A stretch of DNA of 64,000 nt from Bacillus sp. J33. GTDB lineage: Bacteria; Bacillota; Bacilli; Bacillales; Cytobacillaceae. The DNA lies in assembly GCF_000518885.1 (NCBI RefSeq), contig NZ_JAEL01000006.1:1-64000 (forward strand). Reading direction: 5' to 3'. The translations under genes were made by a program, and so were the position numbers. The stretch's first letter is position 1. The number at the start of each line of letters is the position of its first letter. Shown in pieces: positions 28,181 to 36,075 of the stretch. The notes beneath the pieces are model-generated. The model worked only from the letters and a program-made list of their open reading frames with translations. It had not been told where the DNA came from and made no database searches.

Positions 28181-28223
28181 AATGAAAAGAGCTGACATAG
28201 GAATATGCCAGCTCTTTTTCATT
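28181..28223 (-). terminator. terminator of recU-ponA
   Basis: Stem AAAAGAGCTGaCATA / TATGcCAGCTCTTTT just past the ponA stop; the A-run on the plus strand becomes the T-run for ponA. The 200 bp between this and ypoC contain no gene I can support. Confidence 0.85.
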
Positions 28224-28229
28224 GCCTAT

Positions 28230-30950
28230 TTAATTGTTAGTCCCTGTTCCAGAGCCGCTGCCTCCAGTGTTGCCTCCAGTGTTGCCTCCAGTGTTGCCTC
28301 CGGTATTGCCTCCAGTATTGCCTCCGGTATTGCCTCCGGTATTGCCTCCAGTATTGCCTCCGGTTCCAGAGTCAGTTCCGCCTTCTCCAGTTCCAGTTCC
28401 TTCGTCGCCACCTTCACCATCACCATCACCGGGACCTTCACCTTGGCCATCATCGTTTCCGCCATCACCTGCAGATCCGCCGTCGTTAGGGTTCCCGTCC
28501 TGGTTTCCGGATTCGCCATTCTGACCTTCTTGGCCATCCTGGCCCTCTTCAGCGTTTTCCTCTTGTTCGTCTCCTTCAGTAGCATCTTCTTCGTTGATGC
28601 TTGGATCTGGGATATCGACTTTAACAGAAGCAGGATCACTTTGCTGGTCACCTCGAATGGCTGTTACTTTAAAGGTGTACACAGCTCCAGGCTGTGGATT
28701 TGCAATTTTTAAGCCTTTTTCAGAAGTAACACTCAGCTGCTGGTCTGCACCTTCATTAACTGATACAGTAACCTCAAATTGCGTGCCTTCCGCATCTGCC
28801 GGATAATCCCAGGTCAGTGTAATTTCGTTTGTCCCCTGGTCATAATTTGCACCCAGGCTAGAAGGGGAATCAAGTTTATCAAATTTCTCGGATACCTGTG
28901 TTGGGGCATGACCCTTCACAGCATATTCATAAATAATTTGGTCCTTTGGCGTGTATTTGCTTGCTTTTTTGGCAGGGTTGCTGCCTTTTTCTATTGCCAC
29001 CTGTTCCACTGTTTTAGGAACGGTAAAGTCTGCTGTTTCTTTTCCTTCTGATACGTATGCCATTAAATTGCTGAACAGCTTCTGGGCAATTTTTTGGTCA
29101 GCGCCAGCGTTAATATAGTTCTTTCTGTCTTGGTATCCCGTCCAAATGGCCGCTGTATAGTTAGTCGTATATCCTGCGAACCAGGCATCTGGCACAGCAC
29201 CCTGTGGAACGCCAAATTTTTGCTTGTCTTCATCTGAATAATTCGTTGTACCTGTTTTTCCAGCTACAGGGAGGCCAGGAACATCGGCTAACTGGCCTGT
29301 TCCATATGAAGACTTTACAACACTCTTCAGCATGTCGCTAATCATGAATGCTGTGTAATCCTTCATAACAACTTCAGATTCAGGTTTTAAATCAAGCTTT
29401 GTACCATCACGCATTTCAATTTGCTTCACAGCATGAGGCTCAGTGTAAAAGCCGTTATTTCCAAAAGCGCTGTAAGCTCCAGCCACTTGCATGGAGGAAA
29501 CCTCATAAGCTCCTATAGAATAAGACTCATACATTTCATCCATTGGAATGCCCAATTTCTTTGTGAATTCCAAAGCTTTATCCGTACCAACTTCCTGAAG
29601 GGTTTTCAGGGCAGGGATATTCCTTGAACGTGCGAGGGCTTCACGCATGGACATAGGGCCCATATGTTTGCCGTCCCAGTTATTGATTTTTGTACCGCCT
29701 GAGTACGTATGCGGTTCATCCACAAGCGTATGGTAGGTACCCCATTTTAGGTATTCAATTGCTGGTCCATAATCGACAATTGGTTTAAAAGTTGAACCTG
29801 CATGTCTCTTTTGGTCCACAGCGAAGTTAAATCCGCGTTTGACCTCTTGGTTGCGTCCTCCGCCGATCGCCCTGATTTCACCTGTCTTTGTATCAAGCAG
29901 GGTGATGCCGGCCTGGAACTCTTCATCTGGATACTCAACTACTTCATTTGTATTTAATATCCTTTCCACATGCTCCTGGGCATTCGGGTCCAATGTTGTA
30001 TATATTTTTAATCCATCGGAATATGGATTAAGATCAGGGTATTTCTTTTCAACTTCATCTAACACAACATCAATGAAAGAATCGTATTTTGAATCGTTTG
30101 TTTCTCTCTTTTCTTCTGCTACAAGTGAAGATTCAACAGGCACCTTTTGAGCTGCTTCCATTTCTTCCTTTGTAATAAAACCATGCTGATTCATAAGCGA
30201 AAGGACAATATTTCTCCGTTTTTCTGCTTTATCAGGATGTTTGAATGGATTATAGTTGTTCGGGCTTTGCGGCATCCCTGCTAAAAGGGCAGCTTCATGG
30301 AGCTCCAATTCATCCAATTCTTTATCAAAGAAGATTTTCGATGCCGTTAGAACACCATGCCCCTCAGACATGTATATCTTATTTACATACATTTCGAAGA
30401 TTTCCTGCTTTGTATACTTGCGCTCCAGCTGGAAGGCTAACCAGGCTTCCTGTGCTTTCCTGCTTAACGTTTTTTCATTATTTAAAAAGGAATTCTTGAC
30501 GACCTGCTGGGTGATCGTACTGGCTCCCTCAGACCCAAAACCGCGGGTTACGTTTGCAATTACTGCTCCGCCCAAGCGGATTAAGTCCATTCCATTATGC
30601 TTGTAAAAACGGACATCCTCGGTTGCTAAAAAAGCATCTTCCACAAGCTTTGGTATATCTTCATATGATACATAGTCACGGTTTTCCGAGCCTACATCAG
30701 TTATGAAATTGTTTTCCATGTCGTAAATTTGCGAAGAAATCGGATCTTTTAACAGCTTTTCATCAAGCTTTGGAGCATCCTTAACCATGAATGCAAAAGC
30801 GCCAGCACCTAAAAGCATTCCGGCAATTCCAAGGGCAATCAGTATAAGAAAAATGCGTTTAAAAGTACCGGTAGCCTTTTTCTTTCCCTTATTTTTAGGT
30901 TTGGATTGCTGTTTGCGGCGCTCCTCTCTTGATTGGTATTTTTCTGCCAT
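28230..30950 (-). CDS. ponA: class A penicillin-binding protein 1 (PonA)
   Basis: A 906-residue bifunctional peptidoglycan synthase. It has a basic N-terminal cytoplasmic tail, one membrane anchor (RIFLILIALGIAGMLLGAGA), a GT51 glycosyltransferase domain (ATEDVRFYKHNGMD, STITQQVVKN) and a transpeptidase with active-site GSTFKPI, SRN and KTGTT. A fibronectin type III domain is followed by a very acidic Gly/Glu tail and about eight GGNT repeats. I chose MAEKYQSR (30950) because AAAGGATG precedes it at better spacing than the upstream ATG codons. Co-transcribed with recU, 42 bp upstream. Confidence 0.96.
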   Translation of the reverse strand: MAEKYQSREERRKQQSKPKNKGKKKATGTFKRIFLILIALGIAGMLLGAGAFAFMVKDAPKLDEKLLKDPISSQIYDMENNFITDVGSENRDYVSYEDIPKLVEDAFLATEDVRFYKHNGMDLIRLGGAVIANVTRGFGSEGASTITQQVVKNSFLNNEKTLSRKAQEAWLAFQLERKYTKQEIFEMYVNKIYMSEGHGVLTASKIFFDKELDELELHEAALLAGMPQSPNNYNPFKHPDKAEKRRNIVLSLMNQHGFITKEEMEAAQKVPVESSLVAEEKRETNDSKYDSFIDVVLDEVEKKYPDLNPYSDGLKIYTTLDPNAQEHVERILNTNEVVEYPDEEFQAGITLLDTKTGEIRAIGGGRNQEVKRGFNFAVDQKRHAGSTFKPIVDYGPAIEYLKWGTYHTLVDEPHTYSGGTKINNWDGKHMGPMSMREALARSRNIPALKTLQEVGTDKALEFTKKLGIPMDEMYESYSIGAYEVSSMQVAGAYSAFGNNGFYTEPHAVKQIEMRDGTKLDLKPESEVVMKDYTAFMISDMLKSVVKSSYGTGQLADVPGLPVAGKTGTTNYSDEDKQKFGVPQGAVPDAWFAGYTTNYTAAIWTGYQDRKNYINAGADQKIAQKLFSNLMAYVSEGKETADFTVPKTVEQVAIEKGSNPAKKASKYTPKDQIIYEYAVKGHAPTQVSEKFDKLDSPSSLGANYDQGTNEITLTWDYPADAEGTQFEVTVSVNEGADQQLSVTSEKGLKIANPQPGAVYTFKVTAIRGDQQSDPASVKVDIPDPSINEEDATEGDEQEENAEEGQDGQEGQNGESGNQDGNPNDGGSAGDGGNDDGQGEGPGDGDGEGGDEGTGTGEGGTDSGTGGNTGGNTGGNTGGNTGGNTGGNTGGNTGGNTGGSGSGTGTNN
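28261..28364 (-). repeat. 12-bp coding repeat at the 3' end of ponA
   Basis: Eight to nine copies of a 12-bp unit (CCTCCAGTGTTG or CCTCCGGTATTG on the plus strand) encode Gly-Gly-Asn-Thr repeats. The unit length keeps the frame, and alternation of two near-identical variants points to expansion by slippage. Confidence 0.9.
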
Positions 30951-30992
30951 ATATATGTTCATCCTTTCTGACAATGAAGACTGAAATAAATA

Positions 30993-31604
30993 TTATTTAA
31001 GGTTATAAAGATAATCTATTATCTTAATATAGTCAATTCTGGGCTGAAATCCAAGCGGAATGTAATGCCCATTTGCAGCTATTTCATCTTTGGTAATTGA
31101 CTTTCTTCCGCCATCCTTCATTCTTTTCCAGTAGGAGAGGAGATAATGTGCCTCCAGGAGAAACACTTCTTCAGTTGCAGAAAAACGAAGAAGGACAAAG
31201 CAAATCCCTTTCTGGGCCAAAACGGTCTCCATATGCTTAACTTGGTGTTCGTGAAAGTTTTTTAATGGAAAAGAGGTGGTATTTTGTGTTTCCTTTGCTT
31301 CAAAATCAATATATCTTCCATTATAGACCCCATTATAATCTGTAGTTGATGCTTGTTTAAAATATGCCTCCTTGATCACCGCTGCACTTCTCTTGGGATA
31401 ATCCACCTGAACAATTTGGACTGGTGTAGGCTTTTTATGAATGGAAGCTATGCCGTGTTCCAGATAGAATTCATTTGTTTCATTTATATCTTCCTCCAGA
31501 GTCATTCCGCGATTGCTATATGACCATTGCTTATCTGCTTTTATTTTTTTTGTCTTTTTTTCGGCAGGGACATATCTCCTGCCATTCGGATAATGAAAAT
31601 TCAT
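30993..31604 (-). CDS. recU: Holliday junction resolvase RecU
   Basis: A 203-residue structure-specific endonuclease that cleaves Holliday junctions and modulates RecA. It shows the N-terminal [11 protein letters not shown], the stalk region [18 protein letters not shown] and the nuclease core [20 protein letters not shown] with the metal-binding Asp, Glu and Lys, then [10 protein letters not shown] chose the ATG at 31604, preceded by GGGGTGA; the open frame extends 16 codons further upstream. It lies upstream of ponA in the same operon as in B. subtilis. Confidence 0.96.
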   Translation of the reverse strand: MNFHYPNGRRYVPAEKKTKKIKADKQWSYSNRGMTLEEDINETNEFYLEHGIASIHKKPTPVQIVQVDYPKRSAAVIKEAYFKQASTTDYNGVYNGRYIDFEAKETQNTTSFPLKNFHEHQVKHMETVLAQKGICFVLLRFSATEEVFLLEAHYLLSYWKRMKDGGRKSITKDEIAANGHYIPLGFQPRIDYIKIIDYLYNLK

Positions 31605-31720
31605 GCAGTCACCCCGTTTTAAGCTACACCTTATCATAACAAAAGACAGCAAACTTTGGTTGAATAAAAAGTTCTATTTGGCAAACGCTAATACATATTC
31701 ATTTTCTGAGGTGAAATGCT

Positions 31721-32704
31721 ATGTTTCTTCCTGGAAAATCTGCCCTTATCGAAAACGAACAAATATTAATAGAACATATTAATAAAATGACAGCTAAAAA
31801 GAATTTGGATAACATCTCCAGGACGGATGCATACTTTTATTTTTATAATGAACACCCTGAGATACAATGGGCCTTTTTAGCCTCGATGGTATCGCGGAAT
31901 GCCGGCTGGAACATGTGCGATCTTGAAGGGAACTGTTTTCCAAAGGTGATTGGGAAGAGAGTGAGAGATCTGCTCTATTTCACTTATGAAAGAGCCAATT
32001 GGCTAATCTTTCAGGACGCATATCCTCAATTGCTTCTCTATCATTATTCGACGAAAATGAATAAGCCAATGTTTCATTTATTAAAGAAATTTCATATTTC
32101 TTCATTCATGGAGCGGGAGTGGCTGCATTTTTGGAGAGATGGAAATAAGAAGAGGCTAATGATCTCACTGATAATTAATGAACAAAATGTTATCCAAGAG
32201 CCTGTGATCGAACATCCTGTTTATAAAAATAAAGTTTTCCATACTATGCTCTTTGCTTTTCAGGATTATTTTCATTTTAGCTCTGTCATTTTTCCTACAT
32301 GCAAAGGCAAATTGTACGGTGCTAGTGTGAATGGCTTTAGGTCAGTATCTAAAAGGATTGATCTGGGTAAAAGGCTCGCTGAAATCTTATTTGATCCCCG
32401 TTTTTATACAGCCGTTTATGAATTTGCGTCCAACACAACCCATACAGGGTCAAGGCACGATTATGAAAAGTATTTTAAGAGGAAGAGACCAAGAACGACT
32501 CCTTTCCTACGTTGTACATACCCAATAATCAATCATCACATTCATGAAATTAATGATTGGTCTGCCAAAAATAGAATTAAGAAAAAATGGAGGAAAGAAA
32601 CAGTTAGCCAAAAGCATCCCATTCATATTACGGAATGGTATCTCCATAAACAAAAGCAGCTGGAAAGGGCAGCCTGGCTAGGGAACCTCCTTCATTCCAA
32701 TTAA
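31721..32704 (+). CDS. yppC: DUF2515 family protein YppC
   Basis: A 327-residue protein corresponding to YppC (DUF2515) in length and position, divergent from recU-ponA. Conserved-looking stretches are NISRTDAYFYFYNEHPEIQW, AFLASMVSRNAGWNMCDLEG and TGSRHDYEKYF. It has no signal peptide or clear membrane helix and is rich in aromatic residues. GAGGTGAAATGCT precedes the ATG. Function unknown. Confidence 0.85.
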   Translation: MFLPGKSALIENEQILIEHINKMTAKKNLDNISRTDAYFYFYNEHPEIQWAFLASMVSRNAGWNMCDLEGNCFPKVIGKRVRDLLYFTYERANWLIFQDAYPQLLLYHYSTKMNKPMFHLLKKFHISSFMEREWLHFWRDGNKKRLMISLIINEQNVIQEPVIEHPVYKNKVFHTMLFAFQDYFHFSSVIFPTCKGKLYGASVNGFRSVSKRIDLGKRLAEILFDPRFYTAVYEFASNTTHTGSRHDYEKYFKRKRPRTTPFLRCTYPIINHHIHEINDWSAKNRIKKKWRKETVSQKHPIHITEWYLHKQKQLERAAWLGNLLHSN

Positions 32705-32732
32705 AAAAGCAAGGATTTTTCCTTGCTTTTTG
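32703..32732. terminator. bidirectional terminator between yppC and sspM
   Basis: Stem AAAAAGCAAGG-attttt-CCTTGCTTTTT between convergent genes. Confidence 0.9.
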
Positions 32733-32742
32733 AGTTTGGTTC

Positions 32743-32850
32743 TTATGTTGAAGGCCGGTCAGGCCCTTCAAGTTTTTTATTTCCATAGCCGGTCTTTGTT
32801 TCTTCGAGTTTTTTAGGCTGTACCTTATTTTGTTTTTCTTTTTTTGTCAT
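32743..32850 (-). CDS. sspM: small acid-soluble spore protein M
   Basis: A 35-residue peptide (MTKKEKQNKVQPKKLEETKT ... KKLEGPDRPST) that matches my memory of B. subtilis SspM, which ends KKLGGPNRPST. Minor SASPs are made in the forespore and packed in the spore core. GGAGGTG lies nine bases before the ATG. Upstream on the same strand, a TGAAAA-N17-CTATATA arrangement could be a sigma-G type promoter (weak). Position next to yppC agrees with B. subtilis. Confidence 0.85.
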   Translation of the reverse strand: MTKKEKQNKVQPKKLEETKTGYGNKKLEGPDRPST

Positions 32851-33092
32851 CCCTTAACACCTCCGGTATATAGTTTGTTCAATGGCTTCCTTTTCATTCC
32901 TTGGCAGGTGTCGAAACAAATACTTTTCATGCAAATTAGAACTTTCTTTGGCGAATCCCTTCTAGTTTTGTCAGGCATGAAGGAAAGGCCAAGTCTAAAG
33001 AGAAATAAGTATGCACAGAAAAAATTACAGCAGCATACGTAATAATTTGGCTGGGGAACAAGGCGATCAGAAAAAAATGAGGAGGTTTTTAC

Positions 33093-33374
33093 ATGGAGGA
33101 TAAAATCGTGGAAAAAAAAGAACTGCTGGCAATGCTGACAGAAATTAATGATCAGCTTGAAGAGCTTGAAAACGTCCTGGAATCGAATTTGTCGGCCCTT
33201 CGTCAAAATTGGTATGATGAACAGACAGATAAAATAACAGCCTGTGGAAATAAACTTGAAGCGATTGAAAATGAGTTAGCTGCCTTCTCAGAAACAAAAT
33301 CTGAAGCAGCGCGAAATGGAGCTGCTAATTCAACGAAAAGCATGCAGCTTGAACTTGGGTTTTCAGTGAAATAA
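33093..33374 (+). CDS. small coiled-coil protein, unknown
   Basis: A 93-residue acidic protein. Residues 5-45 and 50-75 form heptad-like helices (ELLAMLTEINDQLEELENVL), predicted to make a helical hairpin or coiled-coil dimer. The tail SMQLELGFSVK is less helical. AATGAGGAGG precedes the ATG, so it is very probably translated. It may be the positional equivalent of B. subtilis yppD, but I cannot confirm homology. The gap 32851-33092 before it contains no supported gene. Confidence 0.7.
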   Translation: MEDKIVEKKELLAMLTEINDQLEELENVLESNLSALRQNWYDEQTDKITACGNKLEAIENELAAFSETKSEAARNGAANSTKSMQLELGFSVK

Positions 33375-33438
33375 AATAGCATTAACTTTCAGTAGCTAAT
33401 AAATAGGTAGCTACTTTTATTTTGGAGCTGATAAAGCA

Positions 33439-33816
33439 ATGGTCAATGAAAAAGTACTTCTGCAATTAACTGAAGGGTTATTGAATTATGTGCAAATCTC
33501 TGATGAGCGATACAAACAGGTAAAGGAATCAGGGGAAAAGGGGGATTTCTATAACGAAGTAAAGCCTTTTGCAGATGAAGTTAAAGCGATTAATGATAAA
33601 TGGAGAGGCCAGGCTGCGGAGTGGGTTAAAATGCATAGACCCAGAAATCTTTATCCCCAGCAAATTGACTCTGCTTCAGAGCATATCGAAATGGTTTCCA
33701 TTCAGGCATTCTTCCCGGAAACAAGCAAAAGCAGATTCATAAACTATGTGAATTCTGCCATTTATGTTTTAAAACAATTGACTGCTTTATTGTCAGAAGA
33801 AAAGAGGGGAACCTAA
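33439..33816 (+). CDS. yppE: DUF1798 family protein YppE
   Basis: A 125-residue all-helical protein of the YppE/DUF1798 family, close to the known length of about 123. Landmarks are LLNYVQISDERYKQVKESGE, DKWRGQAAEWVKMHRPRNLY and the C-terminal YVNSAIYVLKQL. The fold is probably a four-helix bundle. Function unknown. The start follows TTGGAGCTGATAAAGCA. It ends in a terminator shared with the convergent yppF. Confidence 0.87.
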   Translation: MVNEKVLLQLTEGLLNYVQISDERYKQVKESGEKGDFYNEVKPFADEVKAINDKWRGQAAEWVKMHRPRNLYPQQIDSASEHIEMVSIQAFFPETSKSRFINYVNSAIYVLKQLTALLSEEKRGT

Positions 33817-33838
33817 TCGGTTCTCCTCTTTTCGTTTT
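33800..33838. terminator. bidirectional terminator between yppE and yppF
   Basis: Stem AAAAGAGGGGAACC-taat-CGGTTCTCCTCTTTT, overlapping the yppE stop codon. Confidence 0.85.
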
Positions 33839-33841
33839 TTC

Positions 33842-34057
33842 TTATACATTAATGGAATCATGGAGGGAGCTATCTTTATAGCTTTCCGGAACAGCTGCTC
33901 CTTGAGCTTCAAGCTCACGAACAAGATTGCGGTAATCTGTACTGGAAATTTCATTATGGATATAGGCCTTTTTGGCAAAATCCAAAAGCTCATTTACACA
34001 TTCAGGTGTGTAATCCCGTAATTGCTGAAACTTCTTTTTTAGTTCGTGAACATTCAT
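33842..34057 (-). CDS. yppF: YppF-like protein
   Basis: A 71-residue soluble helical protein (MNVHELKKKFQQLRDYTPEC ... FAKKAYIHNEISSTDYRNLV) matching the YppF-like family by the helix-turn-helix-sized core and the IHNEISxxDYRxLVRELE segment. GAGGAGGAAATATCA precedes the ATG. Convergent with yppE. Function unknown. Confidence 0.83.
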   Translation of the reverse strand: MNVHELKKKFQQLRDYTPECVNELLDFAKKAYIHNEISSTDYRNLVRELEAQGAAVPESYKDSSLHDSINV

Positions 34058-34223
34058 TGATATTTCCTCCTCTTAAAGATAGATGTGCGGAAAATTCGCT
34101 TCCCCGCAAAACCATGGCATGCATTAAGGGACAAGAGATAGTCTGTTTTTTTAATCCTAACATGAAAATTAATTTTTCGTCGTTTTTAAAAAAATCAAAC
34201 TTCCGACATGGTTAGACAAAAAC

Positions 34224-34237
34224 GGTAAGCGCTTCCA
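34224..34237. promoter_or_regulatory. cre-like catabolite control site
   Basis: GGTAAGCGCTTCCA fits the CcpA operator pattern TGNAANCGNTNNCA with one mismatch and the palindromic AAGCGCTT core. It lies 166 bp upstream of yppF and 177 bp before yppG, in a 343-bp gene-free region. Confidence 0.4.
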
Positions 34238-34285
34238 ATAATGTTTTTCCGTTATTCTGCAGCACCTCAAATTTAATGGTCCTTC

Positions 34286-34313
34286 ACACTCTGGGCACGG
34301 ATTACATATATTG
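34286..34313 (+). promoter_or_regulatory. sigma-K-like promoter of yppG
   Basis: AC at 34286-34287, a 17-bp spacer and CATATATTG at 34305-34313 fit the mother-cell sigma-K pattern AC-N17-CATANNNTA with one mismatch. This would place transcription about 80 bp before yppG. Confidence 0.45.
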
Positions 34314-34400
34314 TATTGATGAAGAAAAGTTAGGCAATTACCTATATCATAACAAGTATAAACATTACATTTATTTCAGTCATAAGGAGGATGTTTGCCC

Positions 34401-34982
34401 ATGTTTGGCCGCAAAAAAAATAGAGCCAGCCATTTCCATCCATATGGCCATTGGAATCAGATCCCTCCCGGTGTTCCATATTCCATGGAGATGAATGGCC
34501 AACATTATATGAGGCAACAGCCAATGCAAGAATATCAAGGGTTGCAGGGACAGTGGAACCCATATTATATGCCTTACGGCATGAATTTTCAGCAGCCATT
34601 CCCTGGACAATACCCAGTCCAAGGTTCCCAGCATGATTATAGTCCCAGCCCTTATCCCATGAATGGATATGAATCCAATTACTACCCTGCTCAAGCTTCT
34701 AAAAATCAGAGCATCTTTCAAAATCCCTTAGAACCCGAAGAATACTATGGTAATAATACAAAACAGCAGCAGATTCCTCCATACCCGTATGTGAACCCCT
34801 ACCCTAAACAGTCTTTCATTCCAAAGCAGCCATCTGGAGTCCAGTCTATCATGAATTCATTTAAAGCACAGGATGGCTCACTGGATCTCAACAAAATGGT
34901 GGATACTGCCGGCCAAATGATGAATGCCGTAACACAGGTTTCGTCCATGGTTAAGGGGCTGGGAGGCGTATTTAAAGCATAG
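34401..34982 (+). CDS. yppG: YppG-like Pro/Tyr/Gln-rich protein
   Basis: A 193-residue low-complexity protein rich in Tyr, Pro, Gln, Met and Asn (PYYMPYGMNFQQPFPGQYP). It has a conserved C-terminal segment VQSIMNSFKAQDGSLDLNKM followed by a hydrophobic helix region (MMNAVTQVSSMVKGLGG), as in YppG-like proteins. The composition resembles spore coat proteins, and a sigma-K-like promoter lies upstream, so I infer a sporulation role. The ATG at 34401 follows AAGGAGG; a TTG at 34395 is too close to it. Confidence 0.8.
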   Translation: MFGRKKNRASHFHPYGHWNQIPPGVPYSMEMNGQHYMRQQPMQEYQGLQGQWNPYYMPYGMNFQQPFPGQYPVQGSQHDYSPSPYPMNGYESNYYPAQASKNQSIFQNPLEPEEYYGNNTKQQQIPPYPYVNPYPKQSFIPKQPSGVQSIMNSFKAQDGSLDLNKMVDTAGQMMNAVTQVSSMVKGLGGVFKA

Positions 34983-34988
34983 TTTTAC

Positions 34989-35013
34989 AAGGGCCGAAAA
35001 AGGCCTTTTTTTA
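34989..35013 (+). terminator. terminator after yppG
   Basis: Short stem AAGGGCC-gaaa-AAGGCCTT followed by TTTTT, just after the stop codon. Confidence 0.65.
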
Positions 35014-35143
35014 TTGGATTGAAAAATCAGACTTGAAAAAAGATTGGATGTATTTAAAAATAGAATAGCCGGTCTATATTTTCTCGGTAAAAAGTAATAA
35101 TCAAAAATGCAGGAAAATTTATCTATATTCTGCCATTTATTCG

Positions 35144-35172
35144 TTGACAAAATTCAGATAAAAGTGAAAAAT
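35144..35172 (+). promoter_or_regulatory. candidate promoter of the permease-peptidase operon
   Basis: A perfect TTGACA (35144-35149) is followed after 17 bp by AAAAAT, a weak -10 (four of six). The palindrome that follows would lie at the start of the transcript. Confidence 0.4.
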
Positions 35173-35177
35173 AGAAA

Positions 35178-35194
35178 AATGACTAAAAGTCATT
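35178..35194. promoter_or_regulatory. operator-like palindrome AATGACT-aaa-AGTCATT
   Basis: A perfect 7-bp inverted repeat with a three-base spacer directly between the TTGACA promoter and the ribosome binding site (GAGGGGGG) of the permease gene. Its location fits a repressor operator. No regulator gene is adjacent, so the ligand is unknown. Confidence 0.45.
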
Positions 35195-35211
35195 AAGAGG
35201 GGGGATCAAGA

Positions 35212-36075
35212 ATGGTCCGCGCTGTACAGCAGATATTGTTCATATTTATTTTGATCATGATTCTTGCGGCATTGCCAAAGATTGTTTCGGTAGATGCTGC
35301 AGAAGGAGGCTTGAACTGGAATCTGGCCAGCCTGCCTCATATTTATGGAAACTTTATTTCCGAAGTAAGCCGGGGCAGCCTTGGACATTATCAGCTCGGC
35401 AGCCAAACTAGGCCGATAGCCGAGGATATAGGCGATAATTTCTATACAAGCTTAAAAATTGTGTTAATGGGCGTAAATGCAGCTATACTTATAAGCCTCC
35501 TATTTGGTGTGTTTATCAGCAGGTTCCGGCTTACAAAAATCTTTGGGATGATATTAAATGCATTAGCAGTCATTCCTGATTTTATCATTATCATTATATC
35601 TATGATTCTTGCAGTCAAAATCTATAAAGCGACAGGGATCAGAATAATATCGCTTCGTCCGGATGGCGGAGCGCTCAATACATGGTTTCCGACCATGCTT
35701 GTTGCAATTGCCCCTACGTTATATTTGTTTAAACTTGTATCGGTAAAATACTACCAAACAAGCGGGGAAGATTATATTAAGACGGCTGTTGCGAAAGGGA
35801 TGGGACTGAATTATATAAATTTCCAGCATGTATTTAAAAATCTGGAGCCATTTATAAAAGCTGAGCTGGTAAAAGTTATTTCGCTGGCAATCGGAAATCT
35901 TTTTATAATTGAATACATAATGAATGTCTCCGGAATAACCAAGTTTGTATTCCAAAGCCATGAAGTACAGCCTATTGCTATTGGGCTGTTTGCTATGCTT
36001 TTCATTTCCCTTATTGTCTATTTATCAATTAGGCTAATATTCTATCTGTTTAAACGGGGTTTTCTATATGAATAG
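35212..36075 (+). CDS. Dpp/Opp-type ABC transporter permease (DppB-like)
   Basis: A 287-residue inner-membrane permease with about six hydrophobic helices. The cytoplasmic EAA coupling loop is recognisable as EDYIKTAVAKGMGLNYINFQ followed by HVFKN, close to the DppB consensus (YIRTARAKGL...KHALRN). A large N-terminal extracytoplasmic loop (about 30-75) is typical of DppB. It should pair with the DppC-like half of the next gene, which it overlaps by eight bases. No ATPase or substrate-binding protein gene is adjacent, so those must come from elsewhere. GAGGGGGG precedes the ATG. Confidence 0.88.
   Translation: MVRAVQQILFIFILIMILAALPKIVSVDAAEGGLNWNLASLPHIYGNFISEVSRGSLGHYQLGSQTRPIAEDIGDNFYTSLKIVLMGVNAAILISLLFGVFISRFRLTKIFGMILNALAVIPDFIIIIISMILAVKIYKATGIRIISLRPDGGALNTWFPTMLVAIAPTLYLFKLVSVKYYQTSGEDYIKTAVAKGMGLNYINFQHVFKNLEPFIKAELVKVISLAIGNLFIIEYIMNVSGITKFVFQSHEVQPIAIGLFAMLFISLIVYLSIRLIFYLFKRGFLYE

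Noticed and set aside
28261-28364. Short regular repeats considered as a CRISPR array
   Set aside because: The unit is 12 bp with no spacers and lies inside the ponA coding region.
28104-28712. Plus-strand open frames with Ala-Ser or Pro-Val repeats opposite the ponA 3' end
   Set aside because: They are the reverse-strand reading of the ponA GGNT and acidic-tail codons; low complexity and no ribosome binding site.
32974-33042. A 21-codon frame (MKERPSLKRNKYAQKKLQQHT) upstream of the coiled-coil gene
   Set aside because: No ribosome binding site and no recognisable family; could not be supported as a gene.
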